DNA of 64,000 nt from Alectoria sarmentosa (GCA_009733775.1 WOGZ01000028.1:1-64000), one strand, 5' to 3'; positions 1 to 12,700 are shown, counted from the stretch's first letter. Numbers and translations: made by a program. Notes: a model not told the origin generated them from the letters alone.

Positions 1-295
1 CATGGTACGGGTATCGCAGTCACGGAACGGGCATCGCAGTCATGTAGCCAGGTAGCCATGGTACGGACATCGCAATCACGTATATATGATACGGGCATCG
101 CAGTCATGTAGCCAGGTAGCCATGATACAGGTATCGCAGTCACGGAACGGGCATCGCAGTCATGTAGTCAGGTAGTCATGGTACGGGCATCGCAGTCACG
201 TATACATGGTATGGGCATCGTAATCATGTATCCAGGTAGCCATGGTACGGGCATCGCAATCACGTAATTATGACATAAACATCGCGATCATATAT
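1..295. repeat. Minisatellite with 120-bp higher-order period
   Basis: Tandem units start at 1, 57, 121, 177 and 241, each opening with CATGGTACGG or a close variant. Unit length alternates 56, 64, 56, 64 bp, so the true period is a 120-bp pair. Each unit carries two copies of a shorter word, CGGGCATCGCAGTCA, and most end in GCCAGGTAGC. The last unit decays towards 295. The array is clearly richer in G and C than its surroundings and probably continues to the left of the window. No coding role is visible. Confidence 0.9.
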
Positions 296-410
296 CTTGA
301 GAGCATACGAAAAACTTGAAGAGAATAATGAAAATGTAAATGTAAATAATGATGAATTTTAAAACATCTCCGGATATCTCCGATAATCTCCGTATACATT
401 TATATCGCAA

Positions 411-560
411 TTGTTGAAAACATGTTGAAAACATGTTGAGAACAAAAACATGTTGAAAAGAAAAACATATTGAAAACAAAAACATGTTGAAAATATGTTG
501 AAAACATGTTGAAAGTATGTTAAAAGTATATTGAAAATATGTTTAAATTATGTTGAAACT
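411..560. repeat. Short tandem array of ACATGTTGAAAA-like units
   Basis: About a dozen imperfect 10-18 bp units based on ACATGTTGAAAA follow one another, with variants such as ACATATTGAAAA and GTATGTTAAAAG towards the right. Isolated copies of GTTGAAAA continue to about 640. The short ORF on the minus strand (288-485) is only a reading of this array and is not a gene. Confidence 0.8.
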
Positions 561-1329
561 GAAGTTTATTAAAATATTTTTAATAAAATATTTATATCGC
601 AATTGTTGAAAAAATGTTGAAATAATATTGAAAATTTGTTATAAAAAACACGATTATGAGAATTTTTGATTAATTGTTGATTAAAGTAATTGTTGATTAA
701 TTGTCGAAAAAACATTATATTTAATATACGATTAACATTATAATACGATTAAATTTCAAATAATAATATGTTACGTTTGAAATAAATTTAAACAAAACTT
801 AATGTTATTATATTTTCGAAAGATTTTAACAATGTTATATATTTGTTGAAAAATAGTTATTATAAACATTTATGTAATTACTTTTTGACAAAGTATTTAA
901 TTATGCTAGTAGCCCCTTAAGATATTAATTATATTTCTTATCGAGGTAAATTTAAGCGTCTTAAATATTCTTCTTTTATAAATTAAAATAAATTTAAACG
1001 TTTTCGCATCTTTACGTTTTTTATATCTTTAAACATTTTTTAAAAAGAATTTCGAGCTTAATTCAAAAGAGTTCGATTAATAAAACGCATTTTCGAACAC
1101 GATTTTTTTTTTATAATCAAACCTTAAATAAAATTTATTATTAATTTAAAACGCGCTCGGAAAACAAAAGACGCGATTATATATTTGTTTATTTATTTAA
1201 TAACATTATAATTCTCGATAATTTTATTCGCGAATTTTTTTTCGAATCAATTAATAACGAGAATCTTTTTAAAATTATCGTTTAATTTCTTAAATTCAAT
1301 TCTCTTATCAACATTCAAATTCTTTATAC

Positions 1330-2470
1330 TTTTAATAACATATCAAAATTATTATCATATTTGAAAAAATCGTCGATGTGAAATTTAATAATGATTTTCC
1401 GTTTTATATTAAAAAGCTTAAAAGATTTAAAAGTTTTCAGATATGATTTTGAAAAATGCGACAATTTTTTACGTCGTAACGTTTTATCAAATTTATTAAA
1501 ATGAAACAAAATGAGACTTTTGTCATATTTGTCATTTTTGAAAACATTTCATTTAATGAATTTATGATAATAATCGATATCGTCGAAGAGAAACGAGTTA
1601 AATGAGATTTGGAATATAAATTTTACATTAATATCATTAAAAATCGGTTTGAAAACAATTTGTTTATAAATTATAAAGACCAGATCAATGTATATATTTT
1701 GTAAAATATTATTTATAAAAATAATAAGTTTAAAGGCTTTAATACATTTAATGATTTATATCGTTAATTGCTCAAATTAAATCTTAATTAATATAAAAAT
1801 ATAATTGACTTTATCGCTCGGTTTAAAAACATTCATAATAACATTATCAATTTGTTATTTAAATTGAAATTAAAAATAATAATTTTTTTTTTTTTTCACA
1901 CGGGCTTGAATAAGGCGAATAACGTTTATTTTATTTATTATATTCAAAATTATAAGTTTATAAATAATGTTAATATCGAGACAGTTTATTTATTGAAATA
2001 CGTTATCATTCGATTTATTTAAATTGTAATTAATTTCTTTTTTGAGCATTAAGAATTTACTTTATCTTTATGTTCGCCGTTTAACGCCCTTTTCATTTTA
2101 TCATTTCAATTTTAAAACATATCATCATTATTGAATTTTAAAAAAGCGTTGTTTTTGATTTTATTAATAAAATCATTTAAAAACTTATCAAATATTATAT
2201 TTATTATAAAAAGTATTATTATATCAAAGCGAAATGCGATAAATTTTTTGATAAAAATCGTTAAAACAATTTTAATAATAATTTTAACGATAATGATAAT
2301 AAAAGAAATAACGATAATAATAATAATAATGATAACGATAAATTTAAAGACAAAAAAAACAACGATCGAAAAAATGATAAATTTAATAACAAAAAAGGTC
2401 GTCGCAAAAATTAAAACTTTATCGAATTTTTTAATAATCAAAAAAAATCATGATTGTTTTTACGATTGAA
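1330..2470 (+). pseudogene. Degenerate copia-type Gag relic
   Basis: A plus-strand reading with several stops gives stretches that resemble fungal Ty1/copia Gag: around 1730-1860 a segment reading NDLYR then DFIARFKN, then around 1900-2030 a segment reading HTGLNKANNVYF. From about 2262 a hydrophilic Asn/Asp/Lys-rich linker follows, as is usual upstream of a retroviral-type zinc knuckle, but no intact C..C....H....C can be read. The overlapping ORFs at 2112-2441 (-) and 2131-2469 (+) are two frames of this linker. No protease or integrase follows, and I see no flanking LTR pair, so this is an isolated fragment. Assignment rests on pattern recognition, not alignment. A complementary pair of CCCCTTAAG-like words (about 911-919 and 2805-2816) brackets it and could mark its ends. 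Confidence 0.45.
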
Positions 2471-2799
2471 ATAAACGATTTATTATTTTCGCGATAAACG
2501 ATGAATTGTGTTTATTTTCAATATTTCACGTTTAATAAAAATTGCTTTATGCAATATCGGGTTTTTGATTTTAAATTAAACGATATTCGTTTCATTAAGG
2601 ATATTGAAAACGCTCGCATTTTTATTAACATCGATAAAATACATATTAATATCATTATCGATAATTAAAAAAAGAAATTTATTTTCACGAATGTTTTTTT
2701 TATTTCAAATTTATTTTTGAATTTAATTTTTTAAGAATAATTAATGCGTAATAACATTCAAATGAAATTTATATAAAATAACATTAAATTTGATAATTA

Positions 2800-2890
2800 T
2801 AATACCTTAAAGGGGCCAAGCGTCCGCAAAATAAAGGGTTCACGATTCATATAAAAAAGGTTACTCGAGAATCTCCGTCCGCAAATTATT
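2800..2890. other. GC-richer island with duplicated CGTCCGCAAA
   Basis: This short stretch keeps words such as AAGGGGCCAAGCGTCCGC that stand out from the AT-rich surroundings. CGTCCGCAAA occurs twice, at 2821-2830 and 2876-2885, 55 bp apart. No element type is recognised. It may be the edge of the copia-like relic to its left. From here to the tRNA at 3358 I see nothing else. Confidence 0.5.
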
Positions 2891-3340
2891 CTATATTTAT
2901 CAACTTTTAAAAATGATTTTAAACGTGTTCTGACAACGCATTTCATCAAATAACGTATACAAAAAAATATAACATCAATAAAACGTCAATTCGAACACAT
3001 TATTAAAATGACATTTTGAAAAATATATTATAAAATGTCGTTATACTCTCTTCGCATATATTTTTAATAACATATAACGTAAAATGAAGATTTCACAGCA
3101 CGTTAAGCGAGATTTAATGAAACGATGCTCACAACGAGAGATATTATGTTTGAATTTAAAAAATAATCGACAAGAAATTATGCAGTTTATTAAAGTACTT
3201 TATATAATCGCCCTTAAAATGATTATCTTATTTATTTATTTTCTTATCTAAAGTATAGTATCTTCTTAAAAAAATATTTATAAAAAGAATCGTTGCGTAT
3301 ACATTATTAAATAAGAATTTGTTTGTGTGCAACAACATCG

Positions 3341-3352
3341 AAAAAAAAAAAA
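3341..3352 (-). terminator. T12 run, putative Pol III terminator
   Basis: Twelve A on the plus strand (T on the minus strand) begin five bases past the 3' end of the candidate tRNA, in the right position for RNA polymerase III termination. Homopolymer runs are frequent in this AT-rich block, so the support comes from position only. Confidence 0.5.
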
Positions 3353-3357
3353 CATTC

Positions 3358-3479
3358 TGATTTCATTGAGATTTGAACTCAGGTCCTTGATGATATTAAC
3401 TCATTTTTCAAAAGACGTTATTTTTAAAAAATGAAAATAAGTCTAAAATCATCACGCTCTGCCGTTGAATTACGAAATC
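3358..3479 (-). tRNA. Candidate intron-containing tRNA (anticodon region UUU)
   Basis: On the minus strand a full cloverleaf can be drawn. The acceptor arm pairs GATTTCG with TGAAATC and the discriminator base is A. The D-loop carries AACGGCA, the anticodon stem is TGATG/CATCA, and the T-arm is CTGAG-TTCAAAT-CTCAA. About 49 extra bases sit after position 37, where nuclear tRNA introns lie. The loop before the intron reads A-T-TTT-A, suggesting anticodon UUU (Lys), but a mutated base could hide another identity. Three places look like C-to-T or G-to-A decay: D-stem ATTC where GCTC is usual, the T-loop TTCAAAT instead of TTCGAAT, and the last T-stem pair C-A. A run of 12 T lies five bases downstream, as expected for a Pol III terminator. 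It is either a functional divergent tRNA or a recent pseudogene. Confidence 0.55.
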
Positions 3480-3944
3480 GATGAATAAAAAATGACTCTT
3501 ATTTAAATTAATATATCAAAATTACGCGCATAATATAAAAGAAGCCTTTTTTATTCGTTTTCGTATTTCAGTGAGGCTTATACGCTTGTCATAAGAAAAG
3601 ATTATTAAATATTATCAATCTCTTTTTTTTTTGAGCATAATATTCATAATTATTCTGATACGTTATTTTCACAATCGTCGACATTATATATTAATCTTGA
3701 AAAACAATTCAGAAAAGCGGATGCGCACTTATTATCTTATATTATCAATTTCTTTTACATTCTTATTCTCTTTTAAAAACATGTTATTTTATTATTTTAT
3801 TATTCTTTTATTTTTTGTTAATGTGTATTATCGATTTTTTAAATGAAGAGTTTAAATTCGAATGATAAAAGAGAATCACGAAAATAGGGTTTATATTTGC
3901 AAACATAACCTTCATGTTATTCAAATTAATTCTTCAATAAAAAA

Positions 3945-3991
3945 AAGAGCGACATTTAACAATTTAATATTAATATAACAAAGTCGCTCTT
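3945..3991. other. Perfect 9-bp stem hairpin
   Basis: AAGAGCGAC (3945-3953) and GTCGCTCTT (3983-3991) are perfect inverted copies around a 29-base AT-only-like loop. The arms are the GC-richest words nearby. No gene ends next to it, so a role as terminator or small RNA cannot be assigned. Confidence 0.5.
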
Positions 3992-6900
3992 CTGACGTTT
4001 GATTTCTTGAAAAAACTTTACATAAATATATATTTTCTATAAATAAACAGTTTTTATAAAAATGTTATATTTTATATTTTATTATTAAAAAAAATTGCGC
4101 GCAAGAAGCAATACGCGAAGAAGCAAACATTTTTTATATATGTAAAAATAATAATGTTTATTTATAATTGATTTAAAAAACAAATTAAAAGCGATAATCA
4201 AAATGTAAAACAGTGTTTAAGCAAAAATCATAAATGAAAGTATATCGTTTATACACTTTTGTTATTGACGTTGAGCATAAATAATCTTTCACATATTTAT
4301 AAAAAGCGATCTCAAAATAACAACATCTTTAGAAATGTTATAGATGTCGTTATTAGATTTGCGATTTTCAATAAAGATGTGTTAATTAAAGTTTTCAATT
4401 TTATTATCTCTTGCTGCACCTATTTAATGTATCTCGAAAAATTCATTTTAAAATGATTCGTTAATTATTTAATATAAATAATCGATATGCGATGATAACA
4501 ATGCTCTTATTTCGTTAAATATTAATTAATAACATATAAAAAAATAATTTATAAAAACAAAAGCGATGAAAAAAGTTGACTCTTTATAACATAATAAAGT
4601 TTTTTTGATTCTTATTTAAAACATTTTATAAATTTGTTTCATTAAGTGAATATCGTCAAAGCAAATTCGTTTTTAAATCATTTTATCGTATATTATAAAA
4701 ATCGCCTATTTCGCAAAATAAATGTTATATATTATAAATTTCGTAATGCAATATCTCCGTCTCGACGCAAAATAATTTAATAAGTTTTTATTCAATAATA
4801 AAACAAAATGCAATAAAATATAATATTCTCGTAAAATCATAATAATAAATGAAATAACGTTATATAAATGTTGAGAAAAACAAATATGACAACTTTTGAA
4901 ACGATAAAAAAACTTCAATATAAGCAATCACATAAACAATCACATTTATTTTAAAAACGAAATTCCCAAAAAAATATAATTAACATCACGATTTAATTTT
5001 AATAAATCAATAAATTCTTATCGATAACGACGTTTTTTCGATTCGACACGCACGAAATCCTTCATTTTTATATAATATTTATCGAATTTCGTTATAATGA
5101 AAATTCATATCAAAAACGAATTGCGATTATATAAAAGATTATATAACATTTGCGAATTCGTTTTTTAATTTAAATATAATTTACTTCTAATAGCAAAATT
5201 GATTCATATATTTAAAAATTCGTTAATAAATAATTTATAATAAAGTCGTAACGAAGAAACAAAGAATGATAATGAAATAATTTATTTTTAAAATAAAAAT
5301 GAATTATTGATTTTTTATCAAATTCGATAATATTAATATATTCGTTAACGAAATCAAATATTTAATTAAATATATTAAAAGAATATTTTAATATAAAGAA
5401 CCTTATAAGCGGCGTATATTCAATAATGTTTTCAATAATATCGCTTTTATTATTTTTAATATAATCATAAATCTTTAATTATGAATTATTAACATCGATA
5501 TCAAAAAAAGCGAAAAATATAAAATTATATCTTCATATTTTAAATCGAGCGAATTTTTCAATTGTTTTCATTTTAATTGATTTTATTATTGCTTTTTTTT
5601 TATTTTCAATTTTGTTTTATAATCGCATCTTCTCACATAAATTTAATGATTATTATATAAAACATCATTTTGAATTTAATTAAATACACAAAACGATAAC
5701 GTATTTCAAATTTATCGAAATTCGCGCGTGTATTTATAAAGACGTTATTATTCTTCAATTCTTTTTTAAAAAAACCTTTCGCAACATTGTTTTTGATAGA
5801 TTTGAAAAGAAATGTAACATGTTATATTTTATCGTTATCTTTCAATAAAGCGACTTTTTTTTCAAATTTTTAAAATTCTTTATCATCGACGTTATTGAAT
5901 AATGTATTATGATTTTACACATATACATTAATCTTTTTCAATTAATAAATAACGTTAAACATATATAATCGAATTACGAAACGCAAATTCAAAGTTATTA
6001 TCTTTATTTTTTTCGTCAAAATCATCGCGAATTAATGAAATAATGCGATGATTCTTTTGTGATATTAAGCGTTTAATAACGTTTTCTGCAATTTAAATGC
6101 GCAATCTTTTTATATTAATTTTACGCGTATTTTCATTATTATTTTTATTAAACGTCGATTTAATTATCGCGAGATTGAAAAAAGATTGAAATTGCGAATT
6201 TTTAAATGTATTATTTGTTTTTATAAATATGATGTAATAAAAATTGTGCAATGAACTTATATATTTGATTTCATACGCAAATGAATAACTTTGCTTTATC
6301 TAAAGAACGAAAATAATGAATAAATTTAAGATGAAAAAGTTCGAGAAAATGTTTTTCTCCGTTGAAACTTAACAACTTTAATCTCATTAATAAAACAATC
6401 GTTTTTTTTCAAAATTAAACATCGTTAAAATTATCAAACATATCGCAATTATATCATAAATATTATCGTTATAAAGCATACAAATCAATTTCCTGATTTA
6501 ATTTATTTACGATTTTCACATAAATCATTTATTATCGTTCATTAACTCTTCAACGTATCTCAAAACGCTTAACATTTCTTCATTAATGTTATCATTTTTT
6601 AACATTTATGACACATCGAAAAAAAGCAAAATTTAATACATTCAAAACATAAAAAAATGCGTACGTTAATAATTTATATATGATAATTCGAGAACCTTTT
6701 TTTTAAATATAATATTAAAAACTTAAATTATTTTATTATTTATAATCTTAAATTAATCATTAAAAGAGATCTCAAATATATAAAATACGATCAATATATG
6801 TTATTAATCAATATAATAATTTTAAAATAAATCAAATAACATAAATTATTACGTTTATAAAATGAAATATAAATATATTTGAATTTTGAAAATTGAAATA

Positions 6901-8581
6901 TATAAATGCGCTTTCTTCGCCTTTTTCAATTGCGTAATATTAATAATAATAATAAAATTATATTAATAACATTACGACAACGTGCATTATGATAATTTAC
7001 ATAATAATTATTCAACATTTTGATTTATAATTCCGATATTGATATGATTTTTTTAATCATTTTCATAACATTTTTAAAATTAACGATTTTATTTTATGTT
7101 TTCAAATCTTTTTCTTCAATCGCTAATAACATTTATATTTTTTATTTAATTTTCGACGTTTTTAATCGTATTGTGTGATCAATTGCGTTTTTATATTTAC
7201 ATTTTACACAATAATTATTAAATTTTAAATTTTTACGTTTAACTTTTTCGTTTTTCATTATGCGATAAATTATAAATTTATCGAAAATATAACGTCGACG
7301 TAAAAGATTAAAAAGTGATTAATTATAAAATATTGAAAATTTAATTTCGAAATTTAAATCCGTTATTTAAAAGCGATAACGCATAAATGAATTTAAATCA
7401 AAAAATGAGCATAAATGATTTGATTATGAGATGGATATGTTTAATAAATCTGTGAAAAGTATTGAAAAAAACGATATGTTTACATTATTTAAGGTTGTTG
7501 TTGATAACAATATAAATGTGAATTTTTCGATATTAACGCGCGAACTTTTATTAATGCTAATTTTTTAAAACGTTATTTTTATTTTTAATAATCTACTCGA
7601 AGGCATTAAAATAATGATAACGAAAAATTCAATACACGCAATTTTGATCAATAACATTGATTTTTTATCATCAAATCTCATTATCATTATTTTATTCGAT
7701 ATTTTTTTATTTTTTAAATCTTCTTAATAAGACTTTTCAAATAATTTTGATAAATTAACATAAAACGAATTTATTATATTTTTTAATTCAAATATTTTGT
7801 CTTTTTCATAACGTTCGTTTATAATAAATCATTTAAAAAAATATCGCACAAACGAGCAAATTGAAAAATGAAAACGTTTTTAATAATATTAAGTTTATAA
7901 CGTGAGATTTTTGACATCATACGATAAAATTATTAAAATTTATTTGAGATATTTAATCTTTTAAAGAATCTATAAACGTTTAAAGATCTTTCACGTTTTA
8001 TAATAACTTTTAAAAAATACATTAATGCGTAATTATCATTAATAAAATTATAATATTAAAAGATAAATATAATATAAAAATAATTTTCAATATAAAATAA
8101 ATAAAAGAAAATTCGAATAATAAAAAATATAATGTATTTCTTCGATCTCATTAAGCTTTTTCAAATTGTGTTTTCATCGATTGAATTTCGCGTTAAGATT
8201 TATACGAAAATGATCTTTTTCGTTAATCAATTCTCTGAACTCTATCATTTTTTGATATGAATTTCATTTATCAAATTTTGTCTCGACGAATATGTCTTTT
8301 ATTTTAATCAGACTTCGATTTTCCCCTTTAATGTCATTTATTATTATTATAAAATAAAAAATTATTTTTGTTAAAAAGATCGTAAATTTCACATAATATG
8401 AATTATTACAATTAACAAAGATAACATAATTTCGACGAAAACAAATTAAATTAAATTTCTCATTAATTTATTTTATGTTGCGAATGTTTTTGAATTTGAT
8501 AAATCGGATTTTTTAATATTAATGAATTCAAATGTTAAAAAATTATTTTTATTAAAATAAGAAATCGTTTATTTTTATCGA
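3992..8581. other. AT-rich degenerate stretch, no recognisable gene
   Basis: About 4.6 kb of C/G-poor sequence with cytosines concentrated in CpG. Short ORFs here (4259-4456 +, 4706-4927 -) are dominated by Ile, Phe, Asn, Lys and Tyr and match no family I recognise. Because the transposase-like relic begins at about 8582 in mid-protein, the right part of this stretch probably holds its lost N-terminal half. Confidence 0.5.
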
Positions 8582-9640
8582 AAACAGATTTATATTAAAG
8601 AAGTTGATATTTATTTTGATTATCGTTATAAAAAATCAAATGTTAAATTAAATAAAAATGTATTAGCGTATAAATCAAGATTCATTATACGTCAAATCTT
8701 TAAGCTTAATAACAAAAGTATACGTTTATTATAATTATCGATATTTATTCGTAAAGCATTGAAATTAAATATATATGATTATAAACATTTCATTAATTTC
8801 GCGATATCTTCGTATCTTTTAATCTTTTTTTTGATTTTCATTGATGCGTTTAACTTTTATCACAACATATATCGATTTTTAATAAAAATTTATATCATAA
8901 TCGTTAATTTGAATTAACGAAAAAAAAAACGAAAAGTCAATATATTATTTTTAATATTTGATTTATATGTTAACGACTTTATAAATATAATCAAGATTTT
9001 GAAATTTGAATTAATAACTTTAAATCGTGATCTCAAAATCAACATCAATGATATAAAAACGTTTATATGCGTTTATATAATGACTTTCACAAAAGATATA
9101 AAACAATAATAAAAAAAATTTGATTTTATGTTTTTAATCGTTAATCGAGAATGTTTAAAATGTTTAATCATAAAAAAACAAAAAGCGAACTTAATTTTTA
9201 ATATTGTTTTTAACGCTCGTTATCATCATCGAGTATTTAAATTATAAATGAATTAAAAAAAATGCGTTTTTGAAAAATATTAAATTTTTTTAAAATATAA
9301 AAATGAGATTTAAATAAATTTCGTTAATTAATATCGCATTATTTTTAAACATTATACAAAATAAATTTAAAGATATGATATATTTAAAATATATCGAAAT
9401 TGTTAAATAAACGCAATATATGCTATTCGTTATCATATTTATTAACGTTAATACGAATATTTATTGTGTTAAATTTCGATATTTTTTTTTCTCATTTAAT
9501 TGAAATCGTTTATAATCGTCAAAATATTATTTCATTAATTATTAAATGCAAAAATGCGATAAATTTTTTATTATTACGTTTTTATTTTTACGTATTTAAT
9601 TATAATTTAAATGAATTAATTTTGTATATTTAAAAGTTGT
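8582..9640 (+). pseudogene. Degenerate fungal transposase-like relic, copy 1
   Basis: One plus-strand frame from 8582 stays readable for about 220 codons with few stops. It shows a segment ending NIYRFLIKIY (the family's F-G-L-Y-R-N-M-Y-R-S-L-M type block), then DIKQQ at about 9095, a C..C pair (codons at 9152 and 9161), and a late ARYHH. This order matches a widespread fungal transposase-like family that carries G-D-M-P-Q-Q, G-C-R-x-C and G-R-Y-H-H blocks, probably of the CACTA/TNP2-like group. A second frame at 9400-9633 reads LNFDIFFS followed by an S-L-I type block, like the later part of the same proteins. Met and Gly losses fit G-to-A mutation. A second copy lies at about 11086-12700 in the opposite orientation. 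The superfamily is inferred from memory of the motif order. Confidence 0.55.
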
Positions 9641-9850
9641 AAAAACAATTATGTCTTCGACGTTGAATTTTAATAATATTAATTTAATAATTTCATATTA
9701 CGTTATTATAATAAAAAGCAATATTATAATATTAATTCAAAATATAAATTCAATCGATCGAGAAAATATAATATCGTTATTATTATAATCGAAAAAAACA
9801 TTTCAAAGACTTTCTATGCTGTCATCCTTATAAGTTTTTCATTTGATAAG

Positions 9851-9969
9851 TAACCGCTTGACAGTCGATGTTCAATTAATTAATAATCGATTCGTATCGA
9901 TTAAACAACGGTTGCTCGTCGATTTGAAATCGATTATTAATTAATTGAATATCGATTGTTAAGCGGTTG
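9851..9969. repeat. Inverted repeat with 42-bp arms
   Basis: The left arm 9851-9892 (starting TAACCGCTTGACAG) and right arm 9928-9969 (ending TTGTTAAGCGGTTG) are inverted copies that differ at only a few transition positions, around a 35-base loop containing AACGGTTGCTCG. The structure starts about 200 bp after the last readable part of transposase relic 1, so it could be a terminal structure of that element or a separate foldback element. Confidence 0.85.
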
Positions 9970-11085
9970 AAGAACGATTTAAAGATGAATAAAAAATTAT
10001 CATTTTTTGTTAAAACGGATATCGGTTTTGAGCGGGTTATTAATAATCGTTGATAAGCGATTGATTTATCGTTGCTCAGTTATCGATCAGTTGTTATCAA
10101 ATCGATACATATTCGATACATATTTATTGTTCAACTCTTCACTCTTATTCTCATAAATTCTTTTATAATCAACGATAAACTTTTATTTATATCGTTGAAA
10201 GTCATTTGCAATTAGCTTATAAATAATCGATATCTTAATCACATTTTAATAAATATCGTTTTTCATTATTCATTTATCAATTAGATTCGTTCGAAGCCTC
10301 GATAATATAAATGCTTTCATATAATAATTTTCACGTATTAAATATGCGTTGTTTTATAATGTATATGTGAATAAAAAGATTCAAGATGAGATTTGTGAGA
10401 GATTTTGATGAATCGTTTTTTTCGAAACATGTTTACACGATATTAATAATAAAAAATTTATATTTGTTATCTCGATATAAGTGCAAGAAACATTGCGTAA
10501 AATACGTTTTAATATTGTTAATTATCATAATGTAATCTTTTATAATGTATGTATGACGTTTATTAACTTTGTAAAAACCTTTATCAATTGAATATCTTAT
10601 CGAAAACAGATGAGAATTCACGAATTTGTATATGTTATTTTTCGATATTATTTAATAAGTTTGAATTCGAAATTCAACATTCGTAATTCGTAACATCTTT
10701 TATATATATTTATTAATTTTTATATAAAAAGATATTGCATTAACAATTTCATTAATCTCGCATTTGATGTAATTTATAATTCTTCATCGAATTTGAAATT
10801 TGTAAAAAAAAATTGTGTTAGATGATGCTTCTCGTTTTCGATTATTATGTATATTTCATTATGTTTCTCATTTATATTCTGTTCATTTATAAATAAAAAG
10901 TTTTTTATAAGTGTAAAATAAAGAGTGTTTATTAAATTTAAAGTTTCAACAATTTTCGAATGAATGATATTTTAAACGTCGATTAAATTTAAACGTAAAA
11001 ATTGGGTTATAGCGTCACGAGAAAAAAGATATTTTATTAGATTCGACGACATTATTTAATTCGTCATTTTTTTGAAAATCTTGTC
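9970..11085. other. Noncoding stretch with degenerate GCGGTTG words
   Basis: To about 10140 the sequence repeats variants of GCGGTTG and GTTGATAAGCGATTG, resembling the stretch at 28615-28760. Beyond that it is featureless AT-rich DNA. The ORF at 10433-10621 (-) has no recognisable content. Confidence 0.45.
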
Positions 11086-12700
11086 TCAATTATTAATAGA
11101 GTATACATTTAAAAAAATGTTATATTTATGTTTCAATTTTTTTATAAACACGCTTAAGTTCATTATTATTTTATATTCGCGAATCATATTAACGAGATAA
11201 AAGTTTATATGAATATTCGAAAGTGTTAAAAGCTTTTTAAACTTATTTTTTTTGAATTTGCGTCTTTTTTGTTTAAAAGTCTTAATAAGATTCTTCGAGT
11301 TCTCGACGACGGAAAACATCTTTAAAAATGCGTTATTTGCCTCATTATTTATTTTCTCAACATCATTTTTTATTTTATTTTTATTCGTTTATTTACGAAT
11401 TTCATTATTATTTATATTCATATTTATTTGTTTATTAACGTCATTATTATTTTTATTTATATCTTCGCGAAAGGCTTTTATAATTTATATAATATAAATT
11501 ATCAAATCTTAATAAATTTATCATCTTTCGACAATGATTTAATAAAATTTAAAATGATAAATGTATCTTTGATTATTTATTAAGGTGTTGATATATGCAA
11601 TTATATCAAATGTCTTTATAATTATCTTAATCGTAATAATTTCATGATTAAAGACTTTCGCAACAGTTTGAAAATATATAAAACGAAATCATTTAATCGA
11701 TGTATATTTGCGTAAAATAAGTGAAATCAAAGTAAATACATAATCAATTTTCGATAAGAATTAAAATCAAATATAAAATGAAGGATTTTATATACGAGGT
11801 TATTTTGAAAAATATCGAAATGTTTGAAAAGTCTTTAAATAAAATGCGTTTCTCTTTTTGTTCAATATAATAATTATTAAAAAACTTTATAATATTTATT
11901 CGATATTTTATCATTTCGAATGTGAAGCGTCGTATATTCGAGATAAAATGAGATCGAAATATGATATCAATTTAACGATTATTAAAGATTCAATCTTGAT
12001 GTTTATTTTTTTAATAAATGTCTTTTACGCTTTATAAAAGACTTCTTTAATAAATATTCATTGTTATATAATTTTTCAATAATATTTTTCATTTCGAATT
12101 ATGTTATAAAAAAGATTGTTCTTTTTGAGTTTAAAATATAAACACATTTAATATCTTATATTGATATTATGTTAAAGAAAATCTTTGTTATTCGTTTGCT
12201 GTGGCATATTATCGAAAAAAATCATATTAAATATATAAACCTTTTTTGTCTCTTCATTAATGATCATTTTTAAATCACGATTCATTTATTTAATGATTTT
12301 ATTAAAGATTTTCATAATCGTTTTTAAATTAATATCGTGAGGATTTAAGATTAAAATGAAAATATTAATAATTTTATGTCGTTTCTCGTAAGAAGGATAG
12401 ATTAAAATAAGATAAAACGTTTTTAAAGCATAATACATGTTGCGATGTATTTCGAAGTTATCGATAAATAAGAAATATGAAAAGAATATATGATTATTAA
12501 AGGTTTTCGTAATATGTTTACGTTCGAAATATTGCATTTTTAATTCATCGCGAATTTGATGCATTTGACGAATTAATCGAACATTAAATGTTTATTAAAT
12601 AAAAAAATTTCGAATATATTGATTGTTCGTAAATGTGATTTCATTTCCCTTTATAAAATCACGATTTATATGAATTTTGATATAATGATTGAGATGTTAT
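11086..12700 (-). pseudogene. Degenerate fungal transposase-like relic, copy 2
   Basis: On the minus strand the ORF at 12286-12564 contains IDNFEIHRNMYYALKTFYLI and then IINIFILILNPH, the same block order as relic 1 (Y-R-N-M-Y then V-F-P-L-T-L-G-P-H type). Reading on past its stop gives DNMPQQTNN (DNMPQQ at 12196-12213), the family's G-D-M-P-Q-Q block with Gly changed to Asn, then further codons with many stops. The ORF at 11086-11319 supplies a C-terminal block, LLTLSNIHINFHL-like then EYKIIMNLSVFIKKLKHK, resembling the L-P-N-V-H and E-D-K-H-R region of these proteins. The copy is in opposite orientation to relic 1, and the two C-terminal ends face each other. The N-terminal limit to the right is not defined. 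Confidence 0.55.

Noticed and set aside
1..640. CRISPR-like array
   Set aside because: The tandem units are contiguous without unique spacers, and the sequence is fungal.
2112..2469. Two opposed ORFs of about 110 codons
   Set aside because: Both are Ile/Phe/Val-rich readings of a low-complexity AT segment. A third frame gives the Asn/Lys linker expected of Gag.
905..2820. CCCCTTAAG inverted words as terminal inverted repeats of a DNA transposon
   Set aside because: Only about ten bases match, no target duplication is visible, and the content between them looks like retrotransposon Gag.
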